A stretch of DNA of 64,000 bases from the NCBI RefSeq assembly GCF_004345615.1, contig NZ_SLWK01000010.1, positions 1 to 64,000 on the forward strand. The letters are read 5' to 3'. Below, piece by piece: positions 36,408-45,969 of the stretch. The position numbers were made by a program, and so were the translations under genes. The notes beneath the pieces were generated by a model. The model saw only the letters and a list, made by a program, of their open reading frames with translations. It was not told the DNA's origin and did no database searches. Source of the DNA: Natronoflexus pectinivorans. GTDB taxonomy: Bacteria; Bacteroidota; Bacteroidia; Bacteroidales; Marinilabiliaceae. Each line of letters starts with the position of its first letter. The first letter of the stretch is position 1.

Positions 36408-37820
36408 TTAATACCGCTTTTCATATTCGCCCCTTGTATGGTTGTTAAACAATTCCTTGTTTGATATAAACCGCTTAAAAGTCCGTTCAGCCATTCCCAT
36501 ACTTTCAGCAACCTGAACGCCTTTGTTTGTTGTAAAGGTGTCGGGTAATGCTATGTAAAGGGTTTGTTTATCAGTGGGCAACTTATCCAACGGACTTGCA
36601 TTTGACACAATAGAATGTACCTTAATAGCTGTTTTTTTGAAGTACTCAACCAACTTTAAAGCCCCTTGTACCGCTTCCATTCCAACAGCCTGTTTATTAC
36701 TTTCATTACAGGCGTATTGTACCATTTGAAGTATTAAAGCCAACCGAACAGCGTACATTTCTATTTTGGCATTTATACCGCTTATGGCTTCGTTTTCGGG
36801 CTTATTGCTTTGGTCTGTCAATTCCCTTTGCCATTCAAATAAAAGTTGCTTTGCTTCGGGTGTAAACCTCAATATTTCGGGCTGTGGGTTGTTGGTTTCG
36901 TCCTGAATTATTGATACGTCCAAAAGGTTTGAAATAATGGTTTGCCAATTCTCAACTATTGACGGGCTTAATTCCGTTTCGCTCCAGTATTCTTTTTTCA
37001 AGTTGTCGGGTACAACAAACAGCAACCTATCTAAAAACCCGTTTTCGGTTCTATTGTCTGCCAACTCATTAAGTACGCCCGGTTGTATTGTACCTGCAAC
37101 CGAAATAAAGGGCAACGGTATATTGTATTGGTCGCTTGTTTTACGGTTTACTTTTACGGTGTTTCCGCTCCATACACTTAACCAAAATTCCTGTTCGCTG
37201 CCTTTATTGTATCGGTTGAAATTCTTAAACCAACTTGCTAATTCGTCCACGTTAACGCCCAAACCTCTTTTATTGTAGCTGTGAACACTTACAAGGGCTT
37301 CGGGTGTAAAGTCGCTAATTAAATACTGTTCCCAAATTGGTTTTATTGGTTCGTTATACCCTTGCTGTTCCCTTTCCTTTTTTGTAAGGGCTGCAATAGT
37401 TTCATATTCCTGCATTTTCCTTTGGTATTCCTGATATTTCAGATTGTCCCGTTGCTCAATTGGTTTAATAGCCCATTTCAAAGGATGCGTTTTATTTGTG
37501 CCGGGTTTTCCTACAATCGCAAGGTATAAAACAGCGGTCTGTTCATACCCTCTCATTATTTCAGCTCTGTGAGTGTTCCCAATAGAAACAGAAACAGCGT
37601 ACAACATTGAAGTTCCTATAAAGTCAATAGGGAATTTCAGGCTTTCATTTGTGGCTGTAATTATTTGCTGTATCGGTTCGGGAAATGCCTCAACCGGAAA
37701 AGGGTTTTGTTTCGCTTTCTGTTCAGCTTCTACGGTCTTTTTCAGCCCCTCAACGTGCTTTAAGATAGTAGCCGGGTTGTTGAGGTCGTCAAATACTGGT
37801 TTTATTTTTTTTGCTTCCAT
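36408..37820 (-). CDS. DUF3987 protein (element replication)
   Basis: A 470-residue DUF3987 protein. The nucleotide-binding-like loop is IVGKPGTNKTHPL near 100, followed by the VNVDELASWFKNF acidic segment near 195 and FISVAGTIQPGVLNEL near 235, all usual for the family. The C-terminus has a short winged-helix-like segment (TNKGVQVAESMGMAERTFKRFI). It begins 1 bp from the small upstream gene stop and is followed by the 9-mer array. Helicase or primase partner function is inferred. Confidence 0.8.
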   Translation of the reverse strand: MEAKKIKPVFDDLNNPATILKHVEGLKKTVEAEQKAKQNPFPVEAFPEPIQQIITATNESLKFPIDFIGTSMLYAVSVSIGNTHRAEIMRGYEQTAVLYLAIVGKPGTNKTHPLKWAIKPIEQRDNLKYQEYQRKMQEYETIAALTKKEREQQGYNEPIKPIWEQYLISDFTPEALVSVHSYNKRGLGVNVDELASWFKNFNRYNKGSEQEFWLSVWSGNTVKVNRKTSDQYNIPLPFISVAGTIQPGVLNELADNRTENGFLDRLLFVVPDNLKKEYWSETELSPSIVENWQTIISNLLDVSIIQDETNNPQPEILRFTPEAKQLLFEWQRELTDQSNKPENEAISGINAKIEMYAVRLALILQMVQYACNESNKQAVGMEAVQGALKLVEYFKKTAIKVHSIVSNASPLDKLPTDKQTLYIALPDTFTTNKGVQVAESMGMAERTFKRFISNKELFNNHTRGEYEKRY

Positions 37821-38218
37821 TACTCAAATAAGTTTAATTGGTTAGTATTTGATTTTAACAACCTTTTAAACTCATTGGGGTTGGTGCTTATTAAATGCGC
37901 CGGGTGCTTTGTGAATGGGCAAATAACCTCATCAATTGATTGAACTAAATTACCGTTCTTTTCAAGCGTACGTTTGTACCTGCAACCTGCTTCGATAGGT
38001 ATATTTAAAGCTGTACAAAGAGTTTTCTTTGTTGTAGTAACGTGCTTTAGTGCAATTGCAAATAAATGTTCTTCTGAATACTGCTTCTTAAGTTCTAAAA
38101 GGCTAAATCCAGTACCTTTTTCAACTTGTTTAACAATGAATCGTAATATTAATTGCTTATCTTTGCCGTGTCCTTTATGCGAAAAGACTTTAGGGCTGTT
38201 CATTTGGTTACTTTCCAT
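37820..38218 (-). CDS. Hypothetical protein, possible winged helix
   Basis: A 132-residue protein with basic, helical sequence (LLELKKQYSEEHLFAIALKHV, TTTKKTLCTALNIP) resembling a DNA-binding winged helix of element regulators. It overlaps the upstream HTH gene by 11 bp and the DUF3987 gene by 1 bp. No firm family. Confidence 0.65.
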   Translation of the reverse strand: MESNQMNSPKVFSHKGHGKDKQLILRFIVKQVEKGTGFSLLELKKQYSEEHLFAIALKHVTTTKKTLCTALNIPIEAGCRYKRTLEKNGNLVQSIDEVICPFTKHPAHLISTNPNEFKRLLKSNTNQLNLFE

Positions 38219-38570
38219 CGTCCAGCCCTTTCTTTTTGTTCGACAAATTCGCTTCTGTTTCCTGTTCTATTTCGGTGGTAGTTTTAATACGCCCGTCTTT
38301 TATCCAATTGATGATAATATCACGTTGGAAATACAGGCGTTTACCTCTCTTACATACGCCCGGCAATTCACCTTTGGAATGCTTAGAATAGATAGTTGCA
38401 ACGGATAGGCTCAATAAGTCGGATGCTTGCTGAATAGTTAGAAGCTGTTCCGGCTGTTCGGTGATGGGGTGTTCCTGCTTCTGGAGTAATAAGCTTTTAA
38501 GTTCGCTAACTTCTTTAGTTAGCACTGTTACCGCTCTGGGCAACTGGTCGAATGTTAATACTTGTTCCAT
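38208..38570 (-). CDS. HTH_17 excisionase-type protein
   Basis: About 120 residues from the ATG at 38570 (MEQVLTFDQLP). The HTH_17 core is LLTIQQASDLLSLSVATIYSKHSKGELPGVCKRGKRLYF. It starts the co-oriented replication gene run; a candidate excisionase or transcription factor of the tRNA element. Confidence 0.85.
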   Translation of the reverse strand: MEQVLTFDQLPRAVTVLTKEVSELKSLLLQKQEHPITEQPEQLLTIQQASDLLSLSVATIYSKHSKGELPGVCKRGKRLYFQRDIIINWIKDGRIKTTTEIEQETEANLSNKKKGLDDGK

Positions 38571-38672
38571 TACAAAAGATTTTAAATGTTTCTTTTGCAA
38601 TGTTAGGTGTGGGATTTACGGGTAAAAAGGTGGTATTTACGGGCTTCTTTGTTTCTATATTATTAGTTGGAT

Positions 38673-40715
38673 TTACCTTGTTAATGCTTTGTACAAATCC
38701 TGTTTCGCTTCCTTTTCAAAGTGGCTTAAAACCTTAATAAGTTTAAAATATTTATCATCGGTACTTAGTTTGTTTTCATTGCTCAACTCTTTATGTATTT
38801 CGCCTAATGCTTTTGCAACCTTTGTTTTACAAGTTCTTTTTAGCTGTATTGTCGTTTCGGGTAATGTATAGGGCGTGTATTCAAAAAAGTTAGTAAGTAA
38901 CTCAGTAAACAAATTGTAATCATGTTCAGAAACAAAGGCATATTGCCAACCTTTTTTATCTATGCTAGCAAAGGTTTGAAAAATAAATTGCTTTGTTTTG
39001 CTTTCGGTTATATTAATCGGTTGCGGTGGTAAAGCTTCATTATTATAGGTGCTTTCATCAATCGTAAATATTTTCTCATAAATAGGGAAATCCCTTATTA
39101 TTAACTCCCATGCACAATAAATAAGTGCCATGTATTCGCCATACTCAAAGGCTTTCGATTCATTGAAATACGGGGTTTGCTTTTTGTTGCTGCCGTATTT
39201 ATAACTTATGGTTGGGGCGTGGTAATTATGCCGGATATTTTTCTCTATTTGAAAACGCATTGCATCCGGGTGGCAAACAATCCCTATTTTATATTGATTG
39301 AAAAACCCTTCACCATAATTAGTCCATGGATATTTTAATCGTGCCTCCTCAATATAATTAGAAACGGATTCAGGAACATAAACTACTACACCACTATCTT
39401 TGTCTGTTACCTTTATAAATTTGAAGTACTTATTATAGTAGCTTAATGCTATTCCATTTAATTCTATAACTTCAATATCTAAAGGTTTAATTTTTGGACA
39501 AATAGTTTTGGGAGACTTCTTTCTTAATTCTTTCTCCAAATAACCCTTTAAATAAATATGTTCAGCAAACAAAATAACGGTTGTATTTCCCATCGCCTGA
39601 ACAGTCGTTAAAGCATGATCTTTATAGTAATCTGCTTTAATCCTTAAATACTCAATCTCTTTTGCGTATTCTGAATAAGAATAATCTTTATAAATATCAA
39701 ACATGCTTTCATGTAACAGGCTTTCTGCTTTCTGTTCAAAGTCATTTAGTTTTTTTAATTCAGCCTTTATAAAGTTTTCAGAAAGTGGTGTTTTCAACTT
39801 TTCCGGAAAACGCTTCATTCTTATTTCAACATCAAAATAAGTGCGTGCATTATTCTTTAAAAACCAGTATGTAAATTCAGGGTTATTCAATCCCTCTAAA
39901 AAATGTTCGTTGTAAATATATTCAGGAATAAATAAAGGTGAAATAAGTCTGTAATTTGTGCCAAATAACTTTACTAATTGTTTCTCTTTGGCCTGTTCTT
40001 GTTCAATTGTAAATTCATATTCACCAAATTGTTTAGTCAATGGTTCGTTGAAATGTTTATCAATTATCCTTTTCCAGTAATCCAGCTTTTCAGTAATTGA
40101 AAGGTTTGTATCAATTTCAATATTCAGTGCATTTTTACCGCTTATAATTTCAGCTAATTCAGTATAGCTACTTATCTCAATTGTTTTGGTTTCAAAGGCT
40201 TCAAATTCGTTCTGTTCTGATTCTTTGAAAAAGTCGAAAAGGATTTTTAATACTTCGTCCAAATCGCTAAAGAAAAAAACTAATCCAAAAAACGCTTCGC
40301 CTTTGGTCGCTGTTCTGTATTCCAAATATTTGTTTTTGTGGTTGAATATTTCGGGCAAATCAGAGTTATGAAAATCCCTTTTTAGTTTCTCTATTTCCGG
40401 CAAAAAATTGTTTCTCCATTCACCTTTATAATACTGGTTTGTATCGTTAAAATCGCAAATGTTTAATTCATTCGATTTGGCTTGTATCGGGGTTAAAATG
40501 TACCCCTGAATTACTTTGAACTTGTTTTTAATTTGTTCCTGCACCTCATCATATTTCAATTTGTCTTTAAATGTCTTTTTTGAACTTACTTTTTGGCGTT
40601 CCTTATCCAGTAAATGAAGTTCGTTTATTACCTCATCATACTGTTTGAAATTCTCAATATTAGAATGTAGGTAATCAATAAATTGAAACAGGGCTTTTAT
40701 TTTCGGTGTAATCAT
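38673..40715 (-). CDS. Large unknown protein beside the integrase
   Basis: A 680-residue, highly charged, mostly helical protein with no motif I recognise. No Walker, nuclease or protease signature is clear. It has coiled-coil-like stretches in the first 100 residues and a YSEYAKEIEYLRIKADYYKDHALTTVQ segment near 370. Located where RteC sits in the other element (next to the integrase), so an excision-control role is possible; anti-phage cargo is another. It starts 31 bp after the integrase stop. Confidence 0.7.
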   Translation of the reverse strand: MITPKIKALFQFIDYLHSNIENFKQYDEVINELHLLDKERQKVSSKKTFKDKLKYDEVQEQIKNKFKVIQGYILTPIQAKSNELNICDFNDTNQYYKGEWRNNFLPEIEKLKRDFHNSDLPEIFNHKNKYLEYRTATKGEAFFGLVFFFSDLDEVLKILFDFFKESEQNEFEAFETKTIEISSYTELAEIISGKNALNIEIDTNLSITEKLDYWKRIIDKHFNEPLTKQFGEYEFTIEQEQAKEKQLVKLFGTNYRLISPLFIPEYIYNEHFLEGLNNPEFTYWFLKNNARTYFDVEIRMKRFPEKLKTPLSENFIKAELKKLNDFEQKAESLLHESMFDIYKDYSYSEYAKEIEYLRIKADYYKDHALTTVQAMGNTTVILFAEHIYLKGYLEKELRKKSPKTICPKIKPLDIEVIELNGIALSYYNKYFKFIKVTDKDSGVVVYVPESVSNYIEEARLKYPWTNYGEGFFNQYKIGIVCHPDAMRFQIEKNIRHNYHAPTISYKYGSNKKQTPYFNESKAFEYGEYMALIYCAWELIIRDFPIYEKIFTIDESTYNNEALPPQPINITESKTKQFIFQTFASIDKKGWQYAFVSEHDYNLFTELLTNFFEYTPYTLPETTIQLKRTCKTKVAKALGEIHKELSNENKLSTDDKYFKLIKVLSHFEKEAKQDLYKALTR

Positions 40716-40745
40716 TTGTCCTTTATGCTTTAATAAAATAGAAAC

Positions 40746-41984
40746 CTAATTTGCTTTTTTAAATCCAGCCGTTAAAACGTTTGTTTGTTCCTGAATGTGT
40801 TCCTTTTCAAAGCTATCTAAATAATTTTCGGTTACAAGTACAGAACTATGCCCCAGCAATTCACTAATTAACCCAACGTTTGCCCCTGATCGTTTTAATA
40901 CGGTTGCAAAGCTATGCCGGGCAAAATATGTGGTTATAATTTTATCTATTTTTAATTCAATGGCAATCCGTTTCATGTATTTATTAATTGTCTTCGTTAA
41001 TTGCTTAATAGTTGCCTTTTCGTCTTCGGCTGTCATTCCCGGCTTTAGGTGTGGGAAAATATAAGCATCTTTTGTTATTGATGGTTGCCCCCATTTTTTT
41101 ATAATGCTCCATGTTTCAGGCTTTAAAGCAACTGCAATTAATTTGCCCTTTTTTCTGCTTCTTTTGGTCTTTTCTCTTTTATAGGATAAAATATTATCAT
41201 CAATATTACTCCATTTCAACAAACAAAAATCCTTTACATTCATGCCATTACTCAAATAAAGAAAAAGCCAATAATCTTTTGCCATTTCTTTTGTGGAATA
41301 TTCCGGGGCTTCATAGTTGTAAATACTTGAAATTTCATCTATTGATAAAGCCTTTTTAGTATTTGCACCTGTTGGAATCGTGTATTTATTTTCACCCTCC
41401 CCAAATGGATAAATGCTTTTATCAATGTTTTGCATGTTATAAATGGATCGCAAACTTCTTAAATAAATGCCTATGGTTGTAATGCTTTTACCATTTTCAA
41501 GCATCCAGTTTTCATACTTCGATAAAAACTTTGGTGTTACATCCGCAAATGATACATTCTTTTTGAATCTCTCTAAACTCTTTTTTGCCGTATCGTAGCT
41601 TTCGGCTGTGGATAGCCTCTTTTCAGTTTTAAGCTGCTCAATGTATCTATCAAAGGCAAAAGAAACGCTATTTGTAACATTTCGCTTTTCAAAATAAAAC
41701 TGTTCAAATCCATCAAAAGTAAAAACAGTCAGGTTCTTTATTGCTTCATTGGCCTTATTAAGATAGAACAGTATTTTTTGATAGGTTTGTTTCTGTTCTT
41801 TTGTTTTTCGTTTACCGTTGCCCTCCGGTTGCATTATCTTTTCAAACTCATCAGGAAGCAGATCAATACCAGTTGAAAAATACCGCCTCTTTCGGTCGTA
41901 GGTTACTTTGATTTTAACAGAACATTGGTCGTTTTTCTTTGGCCTTAATTCGTCTAAGTAAACATTTGCTGTTGCTTCTATCAT
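40746..41984 (-). CDS. Tyrosine integrase of the tRNA-Met element
   Basis: A 412-residue integrase of the Bacteroidota IntDOT-like group (Arm-DNA-bind, SAM-like, catalytic). The usual first catalytic Arg is replaced: the box reads SNGMNVKDF. The second box reads TYFARHSFAT (Arg present, His of HxxR replaced), with LGHSSVLVTENYLDSF holding His and the nucleophilic Tyr. Both substitutions are known in this group. I use the ATG at 41984 (MIEATANVYLDEL) rather than 42047. Its start lies 160 bp from attR. Confidence 0.92.
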   Translation of the reverse strand: MIEATANVYLDELRPKKNDQCSVKIKVTYDRKRRYFSTGIDLLPDEFEKIMQPEGNGKRKTKEQKQTYQKILFYLNKANEAIKNLTVFTFDGFEQFYFEKRNVTNSVSFAFDRYIEQLKTEKRLSTAESYDTAKKSLERFKKNVSFADVTPKFLSKYENWMLENGKSITTIGIYLRSLRSIYNMQNIDKSIYPFGEGENKYTIPTGANTKKALSIDEISSIYNYEAPEYSTKEMAKDYWLFLYLSNGMNVKDFCLLKWSNIDDNILSYKREKTKRSRKKGKLIAVALKPETWSIIKKWGQPSITKDAYIFPHLKPGMTAEDEKATIKQLTKTINKYMKRIAIELKIDKIITTYFARHSFATVLKRSGANVGLISELLGHSSVLVTENYLDSFEKEHIQEQTNVLTAGFKKAN

Positions 41985-42144
41985 GGCTAAATCATTTTTG
42001 TAACACAATTGTAACACAAATATACTCAAACAACGCAAAACAAACAACTAAAAAGACAAAACTTTAAAGCCTTATAAATCACTATTTCAATAAGTTAAAT
42101 GTATTTTAGTAATTTTATCTATTTGCTTATTTTGTAGCAAAATT

Positions 42145-42191
42145 ATGATTCATAATCATGAGGTCGGCGGTTCAAGCCCGCCTCTCGGTAC
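42145..42191 (+). repeat. Right attachment repeat (attR), tRNA-Met 3' fragment
   Basis: Exact 47-bp copy of 33179-33225. It lacks the 5' part of the tRNA and is not a gene. Confidence 0.92.
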
Positions 42192-42192
42192 T

Positions 42193-42230
42193 AAAAAAGA
42201 GTTGTAAGATTAATCTTACAACTCTTTTTT
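42193..42230 (+). terminator. Original chromosomal terminator of tRNA-Met
   Basis: A 19-bp perfect palindromic stem (AAAAAAGAGTTGTAAGATT and its complement) followed by T. It begins two bases after attR, so before insertion it terminated the tRNA transcript. Confidence 0.85.
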
Positions 42231-42548
42231 TTTGCTAAAAACTCTCAGGCATCTCCATCCTGTTTCAATAAGCCATCCTTAAAACAACTTCTAACGCTTA
42301 AAATCATATCCAATAAAAATGATTTGCCTCCAACACTCAAAATCCAGAAACATGCATTTCCTATCTTTTTAATATGTATTAAATACGCCAACATACTCAA
42401 ATAATCATAATCTTGACTTACTGACACTTAATTCACAAGCGTGATCTGCAATCTTGTTTTTCATATCTTTTCTATATGCTTTATCAAATGATTTATTACA
42501 TCAGTACGCTTTTTACTTAATATATTTGCAATACAAAATCATACAAAT
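42231..42548. other. Intergenic region before the Rrf2 gene
   Basis: No supported gene in 318 bases; a 60-codon minus-strand frame exists but shows no family or start signal. The right part holds the Rrf2 promoter. Confidence 0.5.
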
Positions 42549-42553
42549 ATGAT
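42521..42553 (+). promoter_or_regulatory. Promoter -7 box and operator-like palindrome of the Rrf2 gene
   Basis: TATATTTG at 42521-42528 matches the -7 box. ATCATA-CAAA-TATGAT at 42538-42553 is a perfect 6-bp-arm inverted repeat over the start codon at 42549, a plausible autoregulatory site. Confidence 0.5.
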
Positions 42554-42977
42554 ACGATTTTCAAATAAGATTAAATATGGACTTCAGTTTCTGCTTTTTT
42601 TAAATGTGGACGAAGAAGAATTTACAGACATCCAAAGAGCGGCCATCTCCTGCAATATTCCGCATAAGTTTTTGGAATCAATTGCCGTGAGCCTGAAAAA
42701 AGGAGGAACTGTTGTTGTAAAAAGAGGAGCCGGTGGCGGTTACCGTTTAAACAGAGCGCCTGAAGAAATAACGCTCGCTGAAGTGGTAAAAGCCATTGAA
42801 GGCATTGAATCCGGAAAAGACAATATCATTAAAGACATTGAAACAACCCGTGAGGTTGTTGAGGAGACATTGGATTCAGTGATGACCGATTTCTGGCAAT
42901 CGCTTGAGAATATCACCTTAAAGCAGCTTCACCAGAAATATTACGACAGAACAGATAAAATAATGTATTATATTTAA
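42549..42977 (+). CDS. Rrf2-family transcriptional regulator
   Basis: A 142-residue Rrf2/IscR/CymR-type regulator with the winged helix at the N-terminus (IKYGLQFLLFLN, then ISCNIPHKFLESIAVSLKKGG) and the GAGGGYRLNRAPEEITLAEVVKAIEG signature. It lacks the three Cys of IscR, so it resembles CymR, the cysteine-metabolism repressor that senses via cysteine synthase. Directly upstream of cysK with a 14-bp gap, the same pairing as CymR-CysK. Likely controls the sulfur cluster. Confidence 0.88.
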   Translation: MIRFSNKIKYGLQFLLFLNVDEEEFTDIQRAAISCNIPHKFLESIAVSLKKGGTVVVKRGAGGGYRLNRAPEEITLAEVVKAIEGIESGKDNIIKDIETTREVVEETLDSVMTDFWQSLENITLKQLHQKYYDRTDKIMYYI

Positions 42978-42991
42978 CAAAACTTTAAGCC

Positions 42992-43918
42992 ATGACAAAA
43001 ATAGCTAACAACATTACAGAATTGGTTGGAAAAACACCATTGGTAAAAATAAACAAACTGGTTAATGCAGATGCAGCAGAACTTGTTGCCAAGTGTGAAT
43101 TTTTCAACCCTGCCGGTTCGGTAAAAGACAGAATCGCCTTAAGCATGATTGAAGATGCAGAACGCAAGGGAATTCTAACAAAGGACTCTATTATTGTGGA
43201 GCCTACCAGTGGAAACACTGGCGTGGGACTTGCTTTTGTGTCTGCAGTAAAAGGATACAAATTGATTCTGACCATGCCTGAAAGCATGAGCATTGAAAGA
43301 CGTAAACTTTTGAAAAAGTTTGGCGCAGAACTGGTTCTGACACCTGCCGCCAACGGCATGAAAGGAGCCATTGCCAAAGCAACAGAAATTGCCGCTGAAA
43401 ATCCAAATTCTTTTATTCCTCAGCAGTTTAAAAATCTGGCAAACCCTGAGATACACAGAAAAACAACTGCAGAAGAAATCTGGGCAGATACAGATGGAAA
43501 AGTTGACATATTAGTAGCAGGAATTGGAACAGGCGGAACAATTACAGGTGTAGGTGAGGTTTTAAAGGAACGCAATCCCAACGTTAAAATTGTGGCTGTT
43601 GAACCAGAGGCCAGTCCAATTTTATCCGGAGGTCAGCCTGGTCCGCATAAAATACAAGGAATTGGAGCCGGTTTCATTCCTGATGTGCTTAACACTTCAG
43701 TATATGATGAAGTTATAAAAGTAAGCAACGAAGATGCCATTGAGATGGCACACCGGGCAGCCAAAGAGGAAGGTCTGTTGTGCGGTTACTCTTGCGGAGC
43801 TGCCTTAACAGCTGCCATTGAAGTTGCCAATCGTCCTGAAAATAAAGGGAAGCGAATTGTTGTGATTCTTCCTGACACCGGAGAGCGCTACCTGAGTACG
43901 TTTAACATCGAGAGCTAA
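42992..43918 (+). CDS. cysK: Cysteine synthase A (O-acetylserine sulfhydrylase)
   Basis: A 308-residue PLP enzyme. The PLP lysine is in [12 protein letters not shown] near 41, the substrate loop [11 protein letters not shown] near 69, and the PLP-phosphate loop [12 protein letters not shown] near 176. Length and motifs are those of CysK. It makes L-cysteine from O-acetylserine and the sulfide produced by the sulfite reductase encoded downstream. Followed by a terminator-like hairpin. Confidence 0.95.
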   Translation: MTKIANNITELVGKTPLVKINKLVNADAAELVAKCEFFNPAGSVKDRIALSMIEDAERKGILTKDSIIVEPTSGNTGVGLAFVSAVKGYKLILTMPESMSIERRKLLKKFGAELVLTPAANGMKGAIAKATEIAAENPNSFIPQQFKNLANPEIHRKTTAEEIWADTDGKVDILVAGIGTGGTITGVGEVLKERNPNVKIVAVEPEASPILSGGQPGPHKIQGIGAGFIPDVLNTSVYDEVIKVSNEDAIEMAHRAAKEEGLLCGYSCGAALTAAIEVANRPENKGKRIVVILPDTGERYLSTFNIES

Positions 43919-43945
43919 CGAATTGAGCTGAAAAACTTAAATAAT

Positions 43946-43971
43946 AAAACTGCCCCCAACGGGGCAGTTTT
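43946..43971 (+). terminator. Hairpin between cysK and cysJ
   Basis: 11-bp arms (AAAACTGCCCC / GGGGCAGTTTT) with a 4-base loop. The T run is short, so read-through into cysJ is possible. Confidence 0.65.
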
Positions 43972-44044
43972 GCATCAGATTCGAAAAAAGTCCTCAACAC
44001 AACGAATCTCAAAATCAAAACTTAAACAATCATATCCATTCAAA

Positions 44045-45853
44045 ATGTCTGACAATCAATTATTCAAACCGGAAGAACGGAGTCGCTTACAACAAGTGCT
44101 TTCAGGACTTAACCGCGAACAGTTGCTTTGGCTGGGAGGTTACATCTCTGCTGCCATTGACTTTGCACCTTCAGCTTCCGGCAATTACACCGACCCCATT
44201 ATTGAGCCTCAGGCAGTAGCTCAAACAGAAGAGCCTGCAGCCATTGGAGGACAAAAATCCCTGACCATCCTTTTTGGTTCACATTCCGGAAACTCACAAA
44301 GAGTTGCAACGCTGGCACATCAGGAAGCTGAAAGACAAGGGATAAAAAGTAAAGTAAAAAACATGGAGGACTACAACGCCAGATTCCTGAAAGATGAGGA
44401 ACAGGTATTGGTTGTCATCTCCACACACGGCGAAGGAGAGCCTCCATTATCGGCGCAGGAGCTCTATGAAAAACTATCGGGCAAAAAAGCACCTGACTTT
44501 ACGGACAAGCCATTCGCAGTCATTGCTTTGGGCGATAGCTCCTATAAACATTTTTGCAAAACCGGTTACGATTTCCACAGTTTTCTGGAGCAACAGGGAG
44601 GGAAGCCTTTACGACAGGTGGCCGCACTCGACACCGATTTCGATGATGAACTGGGTGAATTAATCCCGTCGGTGGTAAAACTATTTGCTTCCGCTCAAAC
44701 ATCAGCTTCATCGGCACCAAAGAAAGAGAACGTTGAAAAAATACAAGTTTCAAACTCCCCGGTTGAGGCACCTGTAATGGAAAAAGTTCAGTTGAATGGA
44801 CGTGGTTCAGATAAAGAAACCTGGCACCTGGAAATATCAACAGATAAAAAAGGTCTGGTTTATCAGCCGGGCGATGCGCTTGAAGTGTATGCCAACAACA
44901 ACCCGGAATTGGTTAAAGGAATCTTAAGAGTTACAGGGTTGAGCGCAAATGAACAGGTAACCGTCGGAGATCGAAAACTGAATCTGGAAGAAGCACTGAC
45001 CAACTATTTTGAACTGACCATTGTTACTCCCCAGGTAGTAAAAAAGTACGCCACGCTGTTGGGCAATGACTCGCTGAATCAATTGCTTGACGACGCCGAT
45101 AAACTGGATGAATTCCTAGAAGGAACAGACGTATTGGATTTGCTGCAAAAATACCCGGTTTCGGTAAATGCAGAACAACTCTTGTCGGTTCTCAGGAAAT
45201 TACCACCCCGCGCCTACTCCATCTCGAGCAGTCCGGCCGAAGTTGGCGATGAAGTACACATCACGGTTGGCGCAGTGAGATACGAAAAAGAAAACCGTGA
45301 AAGAGGTGGCGTATGTTCAACATTTATTGCCGACCGCCTTGGAAACGACGATACAGTAAAAGTTAAAATAAGACCAAACAACAATTTCAGACTGCCGTCG
45401 GATGGCAATAAACCCATCATCATGGTAGGCGCAGGAACCGGTGTAGCTCCATACAGAGCATTTATCCAGCACCGTGCAGCTTTGGGCGACCAAGGGAGAA
45501 ACTGGTTAATTTTCGGAGACAGGCATTTCACAACCGACTTTCTCTATCAGGTCGAATGGCTGAAATACAAAAAAAATGGTCTGCTCACCCGCCTTGATGT
45601 GGCATTCTCGCGCGACCAGGAGGAAAAAAGATACGTTCAGCACCGCATGAAACGTCACGGCAAAGAGCTCTATCGCTGGATTGCAGAAGGAGCACACTTT
45701 TACGTTTGCGGCGATATGAAGAAAATGGCCGGCGATGTAAAAAGCGCATTTCTCGACATCCTGCAAATTGAAGGAAACATGAGCCGCGAAGAGAGCGAAA
45801 ACTTCTTAACCAAATTGAGAAAAGAAGGCAGGTATCAGGAGGATGTTTATTAG
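44045..45853 (+). CDS. cysJ: Sulfite reductase flavoprotein subunit
   Basis: About 602 residues from the ATG at 44045 (MSDNQLFKPEE); an upstream ATG at 43970 runs through the cysK hairpin. Flavodoxin domain near 70-210 (LTILFGSHSGNSQRVA, STHGEGEPP), FAD domain (RAYSISSSPAE near 400) and NADP domain (VGAGTGVAPYRAFI, CGDMKKMAGDV). Transfers electrons from NADPH to the CysI hemoprotein. Start and stop intact. Confidence 0.95.
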   Translation: MSDNQLFKPEERSRLQQVLSGLNREQLLWLGGYISAAIDFAPSASGNYTDPIIEPQAVAQTEEPAAIGGQKSLTILFGSHSGNSQRVATLAHQEAERQGIKSKVKNMEDYNARFLKDEEQVLVVISTHGEGEPPLSAQELYEKLSGKKAPDFTDKPFAVIALGDSSYKHFCKTGYDFHSFLEQQGGKPLRQVAALDTDFDDELGELIPSVVKLFASAQTSASSAPKKENVEKIQVSNSPVEAPVMEKVQLNGRGSDKETWHLEISTDKKGLVYQPGDALEVYANNNPELVKGILRVTGLSANEQVTVGDRKLNLEEALTNYFELTIVTPQVVKKYATLLGNDSLNQLLDDADKLDEFLEGTDVLDLLQKYPVSVNAEQLLSVLRKLPPRAYSISSSPAEVGDEVHITVGAVRYEKENRERGGVCSTFIADRLGNDDTVKVKIRPNNNFRLPSDGNKPIIMVGAGTGVAPYRAFIQHRAALGDQGRNWLIFGDRHFTTDFLYQVEWLKYKKNGLLTRLDVAFSRDQEEKRYVQHRMKRHGKELYRWIAEGAHFYVCGDMKKMAGDVKSAFLDILQIEGNMSREESENFLTKLRKEGRYQEDVY

Positions 45854-45969
45854 AGGTTAAAAGGTTGAAAGATGGGAAAGATGATGTTGTATAGATTTGA
45901 CTGGAAACTCTCCGTGCTTGTTTTATATCCGGAAATAAAATATTAAGAAACCCATAATTAAGAGAATAC

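Larger units (their letters stand above)
33179..42191. mobile_element. Complete 9-kb integrative element in tRNA-Met
   Basis: Bounded by the 47-bp tRNA repeat (period 8,966 bp). It carries a tyrosine integrase beside the right repeat, an HTH_17 protein, DUF3987 and DUF6371 replication-type proteins and several unknown genes, nearly all on the minus strand. No relaxase or conjugation gene is seen, so it would need help to move between cells. Terminators lie just inside the left end and just outside the right end. Confidence 0.9.

Noticed and set aside
42145-42191. Second tRNA-Met gene
   Set aside because: Lacks the 5' acceptor and D arm; it is the attR copy.
42245-42427. A 60-codon minus-strand frame
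   Set aside because: No family, no promoter and next to the tRNA terminator; not supported.
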